From Methylomonas sp. (lineage in GTDB: Bacteria > Pseudomonadota > Gammaproteobacteria > Methylococcales > Methylomonadaceae): 32,625 bases of DNA. The stretch is taken from contig JALSIU010000022.1 in NCBI GenBank assembly GCA_026989715.1, positions 1 through 32,625 of the forward strand. Direction: 5' to 3'. Shown one piece after another: positions 15,263-25,154 of the stretch (position 1 is the first letter of the stretch; each line of letters starts with the position of its first letter). A program made the translations under genes and the position numbers. The notes under the pieces were generated by a model. That model ran no database searches. It was not told the origin of the DNA and worked only from the letters and a program-made list of their open reading frames with translations.

Positions 15263-16651
15263 TTAGCGCGCTCCCCTGCCCCATAAAATAACTTCAACCG
15301 TCCCCAAAATAATAGAAATATCTAAAAATAAACTATAATTTTTTACATAATATAAATCATACTGCAATTTATTAATGGTATCTTGTTCATTCGCACCATA
15401 GGGATAACAAAGTTGTGCCCAGCCTGTAATGCCAGGTTTTACACGATGCCTTTCCGCATAAAAAGGAATCCTTTCTTCAAACCCTGCCACAAACTCAGGA
15501 CGCTCAGGACGCGGCCCCACAAAACTCATATCTCCTTTTAAGACGTTAAATATTTGCGGCAATTCATCAATTCTACATTTACGAATAAATCGACCTACTC
15601 GCGTTACGCGGTCATCATTTTTTTGTGCCCATTGTGCACCATTTTTTTCAGCATCAGTACGCATACTACGAAACTTCATTACCGCAAAATTCTGATTCCC
15701 TTCTCCCACTCTAATTTGTCGGTATAATATAGGAGCTCGCCAACCACTTTCCAGCATGATGGCAAGAGCGGTCAATAGCATAAACGGCCAAGCCACCAAC
15801 AACAAACCAAGGCTAGCAATAATATCTACCCCTCGTTTCCCCACTGACTTTAAAGTACTAAAGTCAAAACCATCTGAAAAAATAACCCAACTTACAGTCA
15901 GGCTCTCTAAAAAAATTAGACCTTGTTCACGCTCATAAAAACCTAACAAATCCATGATTTTTACCCCGCCGGCTTTACAATCTAAAAGCTGATCAAGTGG
16001 CATAGCTTTGCGCCTATCATCTAAAGCAATCACAATTTCATCTATATTGTATTCAGCAACGACTTTTCTTAAATTTTGTGCGCCTTCAATAATAAGGCTC
16101 GAATCAACAACCCTCGTCTCACTACCGACATTAACAAACCCGGAAATAACAAAACCTTTATGAATATATCGATTATTAATTTCTGTCAATTGCTTCGCTT
16201 TTTTACCAACGCCCAATATTAACACACGCCGGCGCAATTTATCATGGCTGACAAAGCGATAAAAAAAATAGCGACTGAGCATCATGCCTAAAAAGGCAAA
16301 AACCATCGCATAAACAAAAACACTACGCGCAATTGCATATTTAGGAAATAAATAATAAATACTGAGAATAACAGCCGCCCCTAAAGCAAAGCTCACGCAC
16401 ACTCGTAAAGCCAAATTATAATCATCCCAATCAAGGCTACGACGGTATAGACCTAAGCCCACGCACATAACACTTAAAACAATGGAAAAAACAACACTCG
16501 CCTCAGCAATATCTTTATCGGTATACCAGGAAGCCACATTAATAAAACGTACATCACTCCCTAAATACATGGCTAAATAAAAAATTAACCACTCGATTAT
16601 TATTAACCACAAATAGGCGCGAGAAATATAATGTTTAAATATTCTAATCAT
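15263..16651 (-). CDS. Polyprenyl-phosphate sugar phosphotransferase (exopolysaccharide initiation)
   Basis: Transfers a sugar-1-phosphate from a nucleotide sugar to undecaprenyl phosphate, the first step of building an exopolysaccharide repeat. The 462-aa protein has about four N-terminal membrane helices. A Rossmann-like cytoplasmic domain (VLILGVGKKAKQL, about residue 145) is followed by a fifth hydrophobic segment. The catalytic bacterial sugar-transferase domain comes last: KRGVDIIASLGLL, MKFRSMRTDAEKNG, RKCRIDELPQIFNVLKGDMS and FVGPRPERPEFV. The C-terminal WGRGAR resembles the EpsB branch associated with PEP-CTERM-type loci. No flippase, polymerase or other glycosyltransferase is in the window. 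It follows the protease gene by 47 nt, probably in the same transcript. Confidence 0.93.
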   Translation of the reverse strand: MIRIFKHYISRAYLWLIIIEWLIFYLAMYLGSDVRFINVASWYTDKDIAEASVVFSIVLSVMCVGLGLYRRSLDWDDYNLALRVCVSFALGAAVILSIYYLFPKYAIARSVFVYAMVFAFLGMMLSRYFFYRFVSHDKLRRRVLILGVGKKAKQLTEINNRYIHKGFVISGFVNVGSETRVVDSSLIIEGAQNLRKVVAEYNIDEIVIALDDRRKAMPLDQLLDCKAGGVKIMDLLGFYEREQGLIFLESLTVSWVIFSDGFDFSTLKSVGKRGVDIIASLGLLLVAWPFMLLTALAIMLESGWRAPILYRQIRVGEGNQNFAVMKFRSMRTDAEKNGAQWAQKNDDRVTRVGRFIRKCRIDELPQIFNVLKGDMSFVGPRPERPEFVAGFEERIPFYAERHRVKPGITGWAQLCYPYGANEQDTINKLQYDLYYVKNYSLFLDISIILGTVEVILWGRGAR

Positions 16652-16698
16652 GAAAATCTCTGTTCATCACTCTATTTTTTTATGTTTACGATAAAATA

Positions 16699-17472
16699 CT
16701 AATACAAACCTTTATTACGCAGTAAGGCTTTCACATGCTTAATGGGAATAGCATAAGTAATGCCACTGGGTTTAGATAATACATTTTCTTTCGACTCCTT
16801 AACAAACACCTTATTAATCACACCAATAACATCCCCCGTTTCCACATCATATAACGGACTACCACTATTGCCGGGGTAAGCCGTTGCATCTAGCTGATAC
16901 ACAAGAAAAGGATCGCGTAAACGTCCAATCAAATTCGCATCCAGTTTGCTTGAATTATACGCAGGAATAGCAACGGGGCTAATAGCCGAAATAATACCGC
17001 GATGCGTCACAGGATATAAACCTAAAATCATACCGATTGGATAGCCGGTAAAAGCATACAATTTACCTTCTTGCACGGGAGAAGAGGCTAGTTTCAAAGC
17101 AGGTAAACGTCCTTTTATGAGCTTTAAAATGGCAATATCATGTACCGTATCAACAATAATTTTCTGCACATAAGCAAGCTTAGGCTTATTATTTTTGGTC
17201 ACATAAATAGCCCACTGCTCCAAGCGATCAGACTCTAATTTTTTGGCAACAACATGTGCATTCGTCACAATATATTGACCATTTGCTACCACAAACCCCG
17301 TACCTACAAATAAATTCTGGGGACTTCTGGTCGGCATAAAGGTACCAACCCCCACAATGCTTGGCTTAATTTTAAGCACCGTCCTCGGCAAAGACTCAGC
17401 TTTAATGCTAGTCACCACACTGATTAAAAACGCCGCTAAAGCAAACATACTCAATCTAAACCAGTGTTGCAT
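16699..17472 (-). CDS. Secreted trypsin-like serine protease (S1, no PDZ)
   Basis: A 257-aa protease-fold protein exported to the periplasm by a signal peptide (MQHWFRLSMFALAAFLISVV, cleavage near IKA). The catalytic triad is visible: His in TNAHVV, Asp in HDIAILKL and Ser in PGNSGSPLYD, in the right order and spacing for HtrA/DegS-like trypsins. There is no PDZ domain, unlike DegP. The ORF track starts at a GTG; I prefer ATG 17472, one codon later, because GGAGG lies at the proper distance. It is divergent from cysC and upstream of the sugar transferase and cNMP-binding genes. Substrate unknown; processing of an envelope or polysaccharide-export protein is a guess from context. Confidence 0.88.
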   Translation of the reverse strand: MQHWFRLSMFALAAFLISVVTSIKAESLPRTVLKIKPSIVGVGTFMPTRSPQNLFVGTGFVVANGQYIVTNAHVVAKKLESDRLEQWAIYVTKNNKPKLAYVQKIIVDTVHDIAILKLIKGRLPALKLASSPVQEGKLYAFTGYPIGMILGLYPVTHRGIISAISPVAIPAYNSSKLDANLIGRLRDPFLVYQLDATAYPGNSGSPLYDVETGDVIGVINKVFVKESKENVLSKPSGITYAIPIKHVKALLRNKGLY

Positions 17473-17643
17473 CACCCCTCCATTCCCATTATTTTTCCCC
17501 TTACCTCTCGATTATACACCGAAGAAAGCCATTTTTTTCATAATTAATGATAGCATTTTACAGCTAAATGACTTAAATCAAGCGCACCGCTATCCCATTA
17601 TGCTTGCCGATAGAATATCACCCCCAGCCTTGCCAACTTAAGC

Positions 17644-17672
17644 TTAACCTCATCTCCTAACAATGATATTAT
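17644..17672 (+). promoter_or_regulatory. Candidate sigma-70 promoter of cysC
   Basis: -35 TTAACC (17644-17649) and -10 TATTAT (17667-17672) are separated by 17 bp. The match is moderate, about 96 bp upstream of the cysC ATG. It lies in the 296-bp divergent spacer between the protease and cysC, in which I see no other gene; the 94-aa track ORF there is antisense to the protease start. Confidence 0.3.
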
Positions 17673-17768
17673 AATACCTGCAAAAAACAGCACGATAACA
17701 TTTAATGTTGCCCTACAACCATCCCGTTCAGAAAAAGACATCCTGCAACTACCAATATACCCTTAAAT

Positions 17769-18389
17769 ATGACTCACTCCAGCGAAAAATCCAGTAATGT
17801 GGTCTGGCACCAAGCGACCGTCAATAGAAAGCGTAGAGAAGAAAAAAACCAACATAAATCAGTCGTTCTCTGGTTTACCGGTCTATCAGGTTCCGGCAAA
17901 TCCACGTTAGCACATGCCGTAGAAGAGCAATTATTTCAACTAGGACTCAATACCTTTGTTTTAGATGGTGACAATGTACGACATGGACTCAATAAAGACC
18001 TAGGCTTTAATGACCAAGACCGTAAAGAAAATATTCGCCGTATTAGCGAAGCTGCCAAGCTGATGCTAGAGGCAGGCATTATTACACTAACAGCCTTCAT
18101 CTCTCCTTTCAAAGATGAACGCGCTATGGCCAGAACACTGATGCCGCATAATGATTTTTTAGAAATCCACTGTTACTGCCCATTAGAAATCTGCGAACAA
18201 AGGGATGTAAAAGGCCTATATAAAAGAGCGCGTAACGGTGAAATCAAAGACTTTACCGGTATTTCCTCCCCCTATGAAGCCCCTATCAACCCTGAACTAA
18301 GAATTGACACGCACGCATTAACACTCGAAGAAAGCGTACAGCAGGTCATAAACTTATTGCGTGCCAGACATATATTACCCAGTACCTAA
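17769..18389 (+). CDS. cysC: CysC, adenylylsulfate (APS) kinase
   Basis: Phosphorylates APS to PAPS, the activated sulfate used for sulfate reduction or sulfotransfer; cytoplasmic. At 206 aa it has family length. It has the P-loop [14 protein letters not shown] (about residues 36-49) and APS-contacting stretches [15 protein letters not shown] and [16 protein letters not shown]. The family [12 protein letters not shown] block follows, then [24 protein letters not shown] (quoted to [16 protein letters not shown]). No sulfate adenylyltransferase (cysDN or sat) is in the window. The next gene is a DHH phosphoesterase 5 nt downstream. The proximity of polysaccharide and protease genes leaves open whether the PAPS supports sulfation or assimilation. 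Confidence 0.97.
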   Translation: MTHSSEKSSNVVWHQATVNRKRREEKNQHKSVVLWFTGLSGSGKSTLAHAVEEQLFQLGLNTFVLDGDNVRHGLNKDLGFNDQDRKENIRRISEAAKLMLEAGIITLTAFISPFKDERAMARTLMPHNDFLEIHCYCPLEICEQRDVKGLYKRARNGEIKDFTGISSPYEAPINPELRIDTHALTLEESVQQVINLLRARHILPST

Positions 18390-18394
18390 TAAAG

Positions 18395-19351
18395 ATGCAT
18401 TACGATATTTTCAATGGCGATGCAGATGGTATTTGCGCACTGATTCAGCTTCGCCTCGCCACGCCCCAAAAATCCACGTTGGTTACCGGCATCAAAAGGG
18501 ACATTTTATTACTCAAAAAAATTGATATTCAACCAGGCGACCAATTAACTGTGCTAGATATATCCCTGCACAAAAACAGAGAACAAGTCAGCACTTTTTT
18601 AGCAAAGGGAGCTCATATTTTTTATGCCGACCACCACCAAGCCGGCGTAATTCCCCAGCACTCACAGTTAACGGCACTCATAGACACCCACCCTGATACC
18701 TGCACCAGCTTAATCATCAACCAACATCTACAAGGCAGGTACCCTCTTTGGGCGATTACCGCCGCCTTTGGTGATAACTTATTTGCCAGCGCGGAAAAAC
18801 TTGCCAATACGCTTAGCATCCGCTCAGAGACACTCCATCAATTAAAAAAGCTCGGCACTTATATTAACTATAATGGCTATGGCAGTTGCCTAGACGATTT
18901 ACACTTCACCCCCGACGCGCTTTATAAAGCCATGGCAGGCTACACATCACCCCTTGATTTTATCAACAAACAAGCGGACACTTTTAACGAACTGGAAAAT
19001 GGCTATTTAAGCGACATGCAAAATGCTGCACAAATTCAAGCAGAGTACCATAATTCCCATATCGCGGTATTCATACTACCGGATCAAGCATGGGCACGAC
19101 GCGTCAGTGGTGTTTTTAGCAACGACCTAGCCAATCAATTTCCCGATAGAGCCCATGCCGTTATCACCCTCACACCAGCCAATGATTACCAAATCAGTGT
19201 ACGCGCCCCTCTTAACAATAAAACTCATGCAGATGAGCTATGCGCATCTTTTGCAACAGGCGGCGGACGTAAAGCAGCGGCAGGCATCAATCATTTGCCA
19301 AAATCTGAGCTAGCAATGTTTATCGCCAAGTTTAATGCCACTTATTGTTAA
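18395..19351 (+). CDS. DHH-family phosphoesterase
   Basis: A 318-aa member of the DHH superfamily (metal-dependent phosphoesterases such as NrnA and RecJ). Motifs in order: FNGDADGICA (motif I, residues about 6-15), VLDISLHKN (motif II), YADHHQAG (the DHH motif) and ITAAFGDN (motif IV). The C-terminal DHHA1-like domain carries TGGGRKAAAG, where the usual His after GGG is Arg. It begins 5 nt after cysC, so the two are almost certainly co-transcribed. Because some DHH enzymes (NrnA) hydrolyse pAp, the by-product of PAPS use, a recycling role with CysC is an attractive inference. The Arg substitution and lack of tests leave this open; a short-oligonucleotide nuclease is the alternative. Confidence 0.9.
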   Translation: MHYDIFNGDADGICALIQLRLATPQKSTLVTGIKRDILLLKKIDIQPGDQLTVLDISLHKNREQVSTFLAKGAHIFYADHHQAGVIPQHSQLTALIDTHPDTCTSLIINQHLQGRYPLWAITAAFGDNLFASAEKLANTLSIRSETLHQLKKLGTYINYNGYGSCLDDLHFTPDALYKAMAGYTSPLDFINKQADTFNELENGYLSDMQNAAQIQAEYHNSHIAVFILPDQAWARRVSGVFSNDLANQFPDRAHAVITLTPANDYQISVRAPLNNKTHADELCASFATGGGRKAAAGINHLPKSELAMFIAKFNATYC

Positions 19352-19398
19352 CTCAGCATAGCGATAAATATAAAATGCACCATTTAAACACTTAAACC

Positions 19399-22300
19399 TT
19401 AAGCCACTTTTTCTGTACGCATAAATTTTTGATAAAAATCTCTGGCTAATAGCGGCTTGGAGAAATAAAAACCCTGGAACATATCACATTCATGTTCACT
19501 TAAAAACGTAAATTGCTCTACCGTTTCAACACCTTCAGCGACTGTTAGCAAGCCCAAATGATGTGCCATATCAATAATTGTCTCCACAATGACAGCATCA
19601 CTCGGGTCAATTGTAATATCCTGCACAAAACTGCGATCAATTTTTAATATATCAACAGGCAACTGCTTTAAATATGCCAACGATGAATACCCCGTACCAA
19701 AATCATCAATTGAAATGGAGACCCCCAAATCCTTCAATGCCTGCATTTTTTGCACGGTATCCTCTATATCATCAATAACCACCCGTTCTGTCAATTCAAT
19801 CTCTAATAATGCAGGCGAAACCTCAGCTTGCATCATAATATCCTGCACACTTTGTACAAAATCCTTTTGCCGAAATTGCTTAGAACTCACATTAATTGCA
19901 ATATTGCCAATCTTAAACCCCTGTTGCTGCCACTCCTTAATTTGGCGACAGACCTCTACCAAAACCCATGTCCCTAACGGCAAAATCAAACTAGTATCTT
20001 CTGCAACCGGAATAAAATCAGCAGGTGAAATACGTCCCTTATCAGGATGCACCCAACGCACTAATGCCTCTGCACTTATCAACTCACCTTGATCATTGAC
20101 TTGCGGCTGATAACATAAAACAAACTGTCCATTATCAACAGCTGCCCGCAATTCTTTTTCTAAAAGTAACCGCGCATCTGCCGCCGCTTGCATACTCGGG
20201 TGAAAAAAACTAATACGGTTACGCCCCAACTCCTTAGAGCGATACATTGCCGTATCGGCTTGCTGTAATATCGTATTGATGGATTGATCGGATTCCGGAA
20301 AAAGCGTTACACCAATACTAGAGGAAATATGATGCTGATAATCTTGCAACATAAAAGTTTCCGCTAATGATTTTTTAATTTTCTCCGCAACAATCAGCCC
20401 ATGCTCAGCTGCCTCTTTAAGTGTATTTGAATTAGCATGTACCAAAATAACAAATTCATCCCCCCCTAAGCGAATTGCACTATCTCCACCTCTAATAGAA
20501 GCCTGAATGCGCCCTGCCACTTGCACTAACAAATCATCACCAATATGATGACCTAAAGAATCATTTAATAATTTAAAATGATCTAAGTCTAAAAATATAA
20601 CCGCCCCAAAATGCCCGTGCCGCCGTGCAACAGTCACCTCCTGCGCTAAACGATCCATTAATAACCGTCTATTCGGCAAACCCGTCAAAGCATCATAAAA
20701 GGCCATATTATGAATGGTCGATTCCGATTCCTTTTGCTTGGTAATATCCAGCATAAATCCAAGTAACTCAATGACTTCACCCGCCTCCACTTTTAAATTA
20801 ACAATACATTTTACCCAAACTATCTGGCCATCAGCAGTCTGTAGACGACATTCAAATTCATGGTCTTTATATTGCTCATTTTGTGCACGACAAAAATCAA
20901 CAACCCATTCACGATCGCGCTCATCAATACAATGCGACAAAAATCCAAGCTCGCTTAACCATCGCGACAATGGATAGCCTAATAGCTTTTCAGCCTCATC
21001 ACTGACAAATGTAAATTTCTGTTTACCAGGATCATACCGCCATACAATAGCTGATTGCGCCTGTACCAATTCTTTAAACTGTGATTCACTTTCCGCTAAT
21101 TGGTGGTGGCTACGTTGCAAGGCTTTTGTTCTGGCATTCACTTCTTTTTTAACAAGCTCAGTATGGCCGGATAACATCAGCAACACAATCGTTAATAAAC
21201 TGGTAATAATCATGCCGGCAACAGAAGCCCACCAAACAATACCCGAATAATACTGCTGTAAAAAAAACTCAGTAGGTACTAATAAAAAATAAAGTGAAGG
21301 CTCTGCCATAAAGCGATAAGCTAAGTCCAACACACCCTTTGAATGATAAGGCTGTTCAGATTGAAACAATAAAGCACCTTGCTGATTATCCGCCCTAACG
21401 AGCAAGCCTATCCCCGTTAAAGCACTATATTCACCAAGCTGTTCAATCATTGTCCCTAATGAATAAGTAGCCATCACAAAACCAATCAGTTGCTGTTGCT
21501 GATAAACAGGCAACGCAATCCATAGTTGTGCTTGCCTCCTTGATTCACCCACCCTATCTAAATAAACAGTTTGCACCTCATCGCTCATAAGCCCTGCCCA
21601 TAACTTTTGCTGTAATGCAACCGACGGTGTTAACAACGCCTCCATATCAGGCACTTGATACTGAACCGTCATTTTCTCCATACTATCCGGCAAAGTCACC
21701 CATTGCATAGAAAGCAAAGCACTGTCTTTAAATAAGACCTGAGTAAACTGCTTAAATTCATATTGACTGACTTCTGCAGAGGATTCAAAAAACTGTTTTA
21801 CAAACAATAATTGTTCTTGATATTTTAACGACTTATCGTCAAAAGCCGTCTGAAACCGCAAACCTAGTGTTGCAAAAACATTCTGTAGACGTAGGTTCTC
21901 TTGCCCCTTAATAAATTGGAATGCAATTACCGTTACAACAAACAATGAGACCAATGGCACTCCAACGCTTATTCTACGTCGCCGCCAATGCAAGTCATGT
22001 CTGGCAAAAATCAAAAAGAATAAAGGCGTAAAGATGATAGCCCCCATACTGTCACCCAACCACCAGTTCAAAAAAGCCAGCACCACATCTTGACTTTGCA
22101 CCAGACCCAGCAGATATAAAGCCAAAACATTCAGAATTGCAGAAAGAAAAGTAGCAACAATTCCTGCAAGTAGAAAAAAGCGCAATATCTGTTTCAGCTC
22201 AATCAGCGGATTGGGGTAATTGGCATAATAACGCACTAGCCACGCCCCCAGCCACGCGCGTAAAACACCATTAAGTGCCATTAACCCAATAACACCTAAG

Positions 22301-22557
22301 GTATCCGGTGTCATTTCTAATATCGAAATATCATAAATGGCCAATTTACAACCAATATCACCTAAAAAAACCCCAAACAGAACACGATTGCCCCATAACA
22401 ATACCGCGCCTAAAGCAATTCCTACCGGTGGCCAAATCGTGCCGGAAAAATTAGCAGGACTCACCAAAGGCATCGCCAATTTGCCCGCATAATAAAACAA
22501 AATGGCGGTGGCTATAATTTTGATAGGCGTATCTAATTTACTGGCTTGTAATAACAT
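19399..22557 (-). CDS. Multidomain c-di-GMP enzyme: MASE1-CHASE-PAS-GGDEF-EAL
   Basis: A 1052-aa membrane sensor for c-di-GMP turnover. An N-terminal MASE1 region of about eight helices (residues 1-220, with WPPVGIALGAVLLWGN) comes first. A periplasmic CHASE-like ligand domain (about 225-430) and a membrane helix (WASVAGMIITSLLTIVLLML) follow. Next is a PAS/PAC pair (about 490-612; VWRYDPGKQKF, FMLDITKQKE). The GGDEF domain has an intact GGDEF (about 698-702) and an upstream RGGD inhibitory site. The EAL domain has EALVRW, ELTERVV, DDFGTGYSSL, KIDRSFV and AEGVET. All catalytic residues needed for both synthesis and hydrolysis appear present, so it could do either. The ORF track uses GTG 22563; ATG 22557 two codons later is preferred. 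It is divergent from proS. Confidence 0.95.
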   Translation of the reverse strand: MLLQASKLDTPIKIIATAILFYYAGKLAMPLVSPANFSGTIWPPVGIALGAVLLWGNRVLFGVFLGDIGCKLAIYDISILEMTPDTLGVIGLMALNGVLRAWLGAWLVRYYANYPNPLIELKQILRFFLLAGIVATFLSAILNVLALYLLGLVQSQDVVLAFLNWWLGDSMGAIIFTPLFFLIFARHDLHWRRRRISVGVPLVSLFVVTVIAFQFIKGQENLRLQNVFATLGLRFQTAFDDKSLKYQEQLLFVKQFFESSAEVSQYEFKQFTQVLFKDSALLSMQWVTLPDSMEKMTVQYQVPDMEALLTPSVALQQKLWAGLMSDEVQTVYLDRVGESRRQAQLWIALPVYQQQQLIGFVMATYSLGTMIEQLGEYSALTGIGLLVRADNQQGALLFQSEQPYHSKGVLDLAYRFMAEPSLYFLLVPTEFFLQQYYSGIVWWASVAGMIITSLLTIVLLMLSGHTELVKKEVNARTKALQRSHHQLAESESQFKELVQAQSAIVWRYDPGKQKFTFVSDEAEKLLGYPLSRWLSELGFLSHCIDERDREWVVDFCRAQNEQYKDHEFECRLQTADGQIVWVKCIVNLKVEAGEVIELLGFMLDITKQKESESTIHNMAFYDALTGLPNRRLLMDRLAQEVTVARRHGHFGAVIFLDLDHFKLLNDSLGHHIGDDLLVQVAGRIQASIRGGDSAIRLGGDEFVILVHANSNTLKEAAEHGLIVAEKIKKSLAETFMLQDYQHHISSSIGVTLFPESDQSINTILQQADTAMYRSKELGRNRISFFHPSMQAAADARLLLEKELRAAVDNGQFVLCYQPQVNDQGELISAEALVRWVHPDKGRISPADFIPVAEDTSLILPLGTWVLVEVCRQIKEWQQQGFKIGNIAINVSSKQFRQKDFVQSVQDIMMQAEVSPALLEIELTERVVIDDIEDTVQKMQALKDLGVSISIDDFGTGYSSLAYLKQLPVDILKIDRSFVQDITIDPSDAVIVETIIDMAHHLGLLTVAEGVETVEQFTFLSEHECDMFQGFYFSKPLLARDFYQKFMRTEKVA

Positions 22558-22712
22558 AAACACATCAGGAAGCTAAAAAAATACTCGGTGAGATAATATT
22601 TATAACAGAAACAACGTTTAAATGCTGGTTATTTTAAAGCAACACATAGATAAATAAGGGTTGCATAGGTAAAATGACTATTTTCATTTAATCATCAACA
22701 TTATAAAGATAC

Positions 22713-24422
22713 ATGCGCACCTCACAATTTCCACTTAGTACCGTCAAAGAAACCCCGGCCGACGCAGAAATTGCCAGCCATAAATTAATGATTCGAGCCG
22801 GCCTGATTCGCAAACTGGCTTCCGGTTTATATACTTGGCTACCGCTTGGTTTACGTGTACTACGTAAAGTCGAACATATAACGCGCCAAGAAATGGAAAA
22901 AGCAGGTGCACTAGAAGTCTTAATGCCGGCACTGCAACCCGCAGAACTATGGCAAGAAACAGAGCGTTGGGAACAATACGGCCCTGAACTAGCCCGCCTG
23001 ACAGACCGCCATCAACGTGAATTTTGTTTAGGTCCCACACATGAGGAAATCATTACCGATTTAGCGCGTAATGAATTGAAAAGCTACAAACAACTGCCGG
23101 TCACTTATTATCAAATACAAACTAAATTTCGCGATGAAATACGGCCTCGCTTCGGCATTATGCGTTCGCGTGAATTTATTATGAAAGATGCCTATTCTTT
23201 TCACTTAAATACGGCTTCTTTACAGGCAACCTATGATGTTATGTTTCAAGCTTATAGCAATATCTTTCAACATCTAGGGCTCAATTTTCGCCCCGTCATA
23301 GCAGATTCCGGTGCCATTGGGGGAGCTATCTCACATGAATTTCACGTCCTTGCTGAGGCTGGGGAAGATGCCTTAGCAATTGCTTCCGGCAGTGATTATG
23401 CAGCCAATGTCGAAACCGCAGAAGCGGTGATGCCCACGACACCTCGCCCCCTGGCAAGCCAAGCGTTGCAACTCATCGACACGCCTAATCAGCACAGCAT
23501 CACCGAGCTTAGCGAATTTTTAAATATTGCGCCACAAAAATGCCTCAAAACGCTCATCGTCAAAGGAGAAGCAGATTCCCTGGTTGCTTTATTATTACGT
23601 GGCGATCATGAACTCAATGCAATCAAGGCCGAAAAAATTGCAGGTATTATCGCACCACTCGAATTTGCCGGTGATGCCGAAATACTGAGTGCCTGCCAAT
23701 GCAAACCCGGCTCTATTGGTCCTATCGGTTTAAACATCAGAATCATAGCCGATCGTAGCGTCACCAACCTAGCTGATTTTGTCTGTGGTGCCAATCAAGA
23801 CGGAAAACACTATACCGGCACCAACTGGGAACGTGATTTACCCTTACCGACTGAAATTGCCGATATACGCTCCGTTGTCGCCGGTGACCCGAGCCCCGAT
23901 GGTCAAGGTGAATTGAGCATTGTTCGCGGTATCGAAGTAGGCCATATTTTCCAATTAGGTACCAAATACAGTGCCGCCATGCAAGCAGGGGTCATTAATG
24001 AAGCAGGAAAAAGTGAAACCTTAATCATGGGTTGCTATGGCATTGGTATCTCCCGCGTTGTTGCCGCTGCCGTCGAACAAAATCATGATGCTAACGGCAT
24101 TATCTGGCCGGCAAAATTAGCCCCTTTTCAGGTCGCTTTATGCCCCATGAATATGCATAAATCTGAGCGTTTACGCACTGCCGCCAATAAACTTTATCAA
24201 GAATTATTAGAGGCCGGCTTAGACGTACTCTTTGATGACCGTAAAGTACGCGCGGGTTTTATGTTCTCTGACATGGAACTCATCGGCATCCCGCACCGCA
24301 TCGTCATTGGCGATAGAGGCCTTGATAATAATAGCGTCGAATATCGCGCCCGTACTGACAGTGAAAACCAAGAAATTGCTCTGGAAAATATTACGGCCTT
24401 TATAAAAGAAAAAATCGGTTAA
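22713..24422 (+). CDS. proS: ProS, prolyl-tRNA synthetase (bacterial type with editing domain)
   Basis: Charges tRNA-Pro with proline. The 569-aa protein has the standard bacterial ProS order. Class II motif 1 is near residues 60-80 ([14 protein letters not shown]), and motif 2 is [20 protein letters not shown]. The INS editing domain (about 224-405), which hydrolyses mischarged Ala-tRNA-Pro, contains [10 protein letters not shown] and [13 protein letters not shown]. Motif 3 is [14 protein letters not shown], and a C-terminal anticodon-binding domain (about 470-569) includes [21 protein letters not shown] in part (quoted to [14 protein letters not shown]). The start codon is ATG 22713. The gene stands alone upstream of efpL, with an 85-nt gap. 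Pairing ProS with an EF-P family factor is notable because both deal with proline. Confidence 0.98.
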   Translation: MRTSQFPLSTVKETPADAEIASHKLMIRAGLIRKLASGLYTWLPLGLRVLRKVEHITRQEMEKAGALEVLMPALQPAELWQETERWEQYGPELARLTDRHQREFCLGPTHEEIITDLARNELKSYKQLPVTYYQIQTKFRDEIRPRFGIMRSREFIMKDAYSFHLNTASLQATYDVMFQAYSNIFQHLGLNFRPVIADSGAIGGAISHEFHVLAEAGEDALAIASGSDYAANVETAEAVMPTTPRPLASQALQLIDTPNQHSITELSEFLNIAPQKCLKTLIVKGEADSLVALLLRGDHELNAIKAEKIAGIIAPLEFAGDAEILSACQCKPGSIGPIGLNIRIIADRSVTNLADFVCGANQDGKHYTGTNWERDLPLPTEIADIRSVVAGDPSPDGQGELSIVRGIEVGHIFQLGTKYSAAMQAGVINEAGKSETLIMGCYGIGISRVVAAAVEQNHDANGIIWPAKLAPFQVALCPMNMHKSERLRTAANKLYQELLEAGLDVLFDDRKVRAGFMFSDMELIGIPHRIVIGDRGLDNNSVEYRARTDSENQEIALENITAFIKEKIG

Positions 24423-24432
24423 TACAAAAAAC

Positions 24433-24461
24433 GTCACAGGCTAAGCAACTTGGCCTGTGAC
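24433..24461. terminator. 9-bp perfect hairpin between proS and efpL, T-run on the minus strand
   Basis: GTCACAGGC (24433-24441) and GCCTGTGAC (24453-24461) pair perfectly around an 11-nt loop. An A-run (AAAAAAC) lies before it on the plus strand, so on the minus strand the hairpin is followed by GTTTTTT, a textbook intrinsic terminator for antisense transcription entering proS. For plus-strand transcripts there is no U-run, so it is more likely a structured spacer or the efpL leader than a terminator. Confidence 0.6.
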
Positions 24462-24507
24462 CGCTAAAAGCATCCTCCCAAAAACAAATTAATTAAGGAA
24501 TAAGCTT

Positions 24508-25074
24508 ATGCCTAAGGCAAGTGATTTAAAACGCGGCATTATTGTTGAAATCAATAACGCCCCCCATGCAGTCAAACAAGTTGAAGCTAAAAGCCCCTCA
24601 TCACGCGGCGCATCGACCCTCTATAAAGTGCGTTTTACCAACCTCAAAACAGGGCAAAAACTAGACGAGTCTTATAAAGGCGATGATTTCCTAAAAGAAG
24701 CCGATTGTGTGCGCGTAAAAGTGCAATACTCCTATCATGATGGTGATAATTTTGTATTCATGAACGTGGAAGACTATACTCAATATAACTTAAGCGATGC
24801 AGAACTCGAAGGACAAAGTGCTTATATTACTGACGGACTAGAAGGCATTACTGCCTTAATTATGGACGATAATATTCTTGGTATTGAATTACCCGCATCT
24901 GTTGAGATGGCCATTACGGAAACGGCTCCCGGCATAAAAGGCTCCTCTGCCACGGCAAGAACCAAAACGGCACAACTGCCCACAGGCTTAGAAGTTCAAG
25001 TGCCGGAATATTTAGAAACCGGAGAAATAATTAAAATCAATACCACCACCGGCAAATATATATCACGGGCTTAA
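24508..25074 (+). CDS. efpL: EfpL (YeiP-type) elongation factor P-like protein
   Basis: An EF-P paralogue that relieves ribosome stalling at polyproline and related motifs. The 188-aa sequence follows E. coli YeiP rather than EF-P. The N terminus is MPKASDLKRG, and the tip loop SPSSRGASTLYKVRF carries Arg at the position that EF-P fills with a modified Lys or Arg. The middle has SYHDGDNFVFMNVEDYTQY, and the C-terminal OB domain has ETAPGIKGSSATARTK and TGLEVQVPEYLETGE. The AAGGAATAAGCTT before the ATG is a good ribosome binding site. It is downstream of proS. An annotation as plain EF-P (efp) would be inaccurate; a separate efp should exist elsewhere in the genome. Confidence 0.93.
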   Translation: MPKASDLKRGIIVEINNAPHAVKQVEAKSPSSRGASTLYKVRFTNLKTGQKLDESYKGDDFLKEADCVRVKVQYSYHDGDNFVFMNVEDYTQYNLSDAELEGQSAYITDGLEGITALIMDDNILGIELPASVEMAITETAPGIKGSSATARTKTAQLPTGLEVQVPEYLETGEIIKINTTTGKYISRA

Positions 25075-25154
25075 GCCGCCGAGATGCAAAGGCAATAAAA
25101 CCTCAAACTTTCTCCAGCCCATAACAACATTTCATTTGATGATGCAATAAACTT

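Noticed and set aside
17357-17641. 94-aa plus-strand ORF in the protease/cysC spacer
   Set aside because: Its first part is antisense to the protease signal peptide; the rest lacks a protein-like pattern and has no ribosome binding site.
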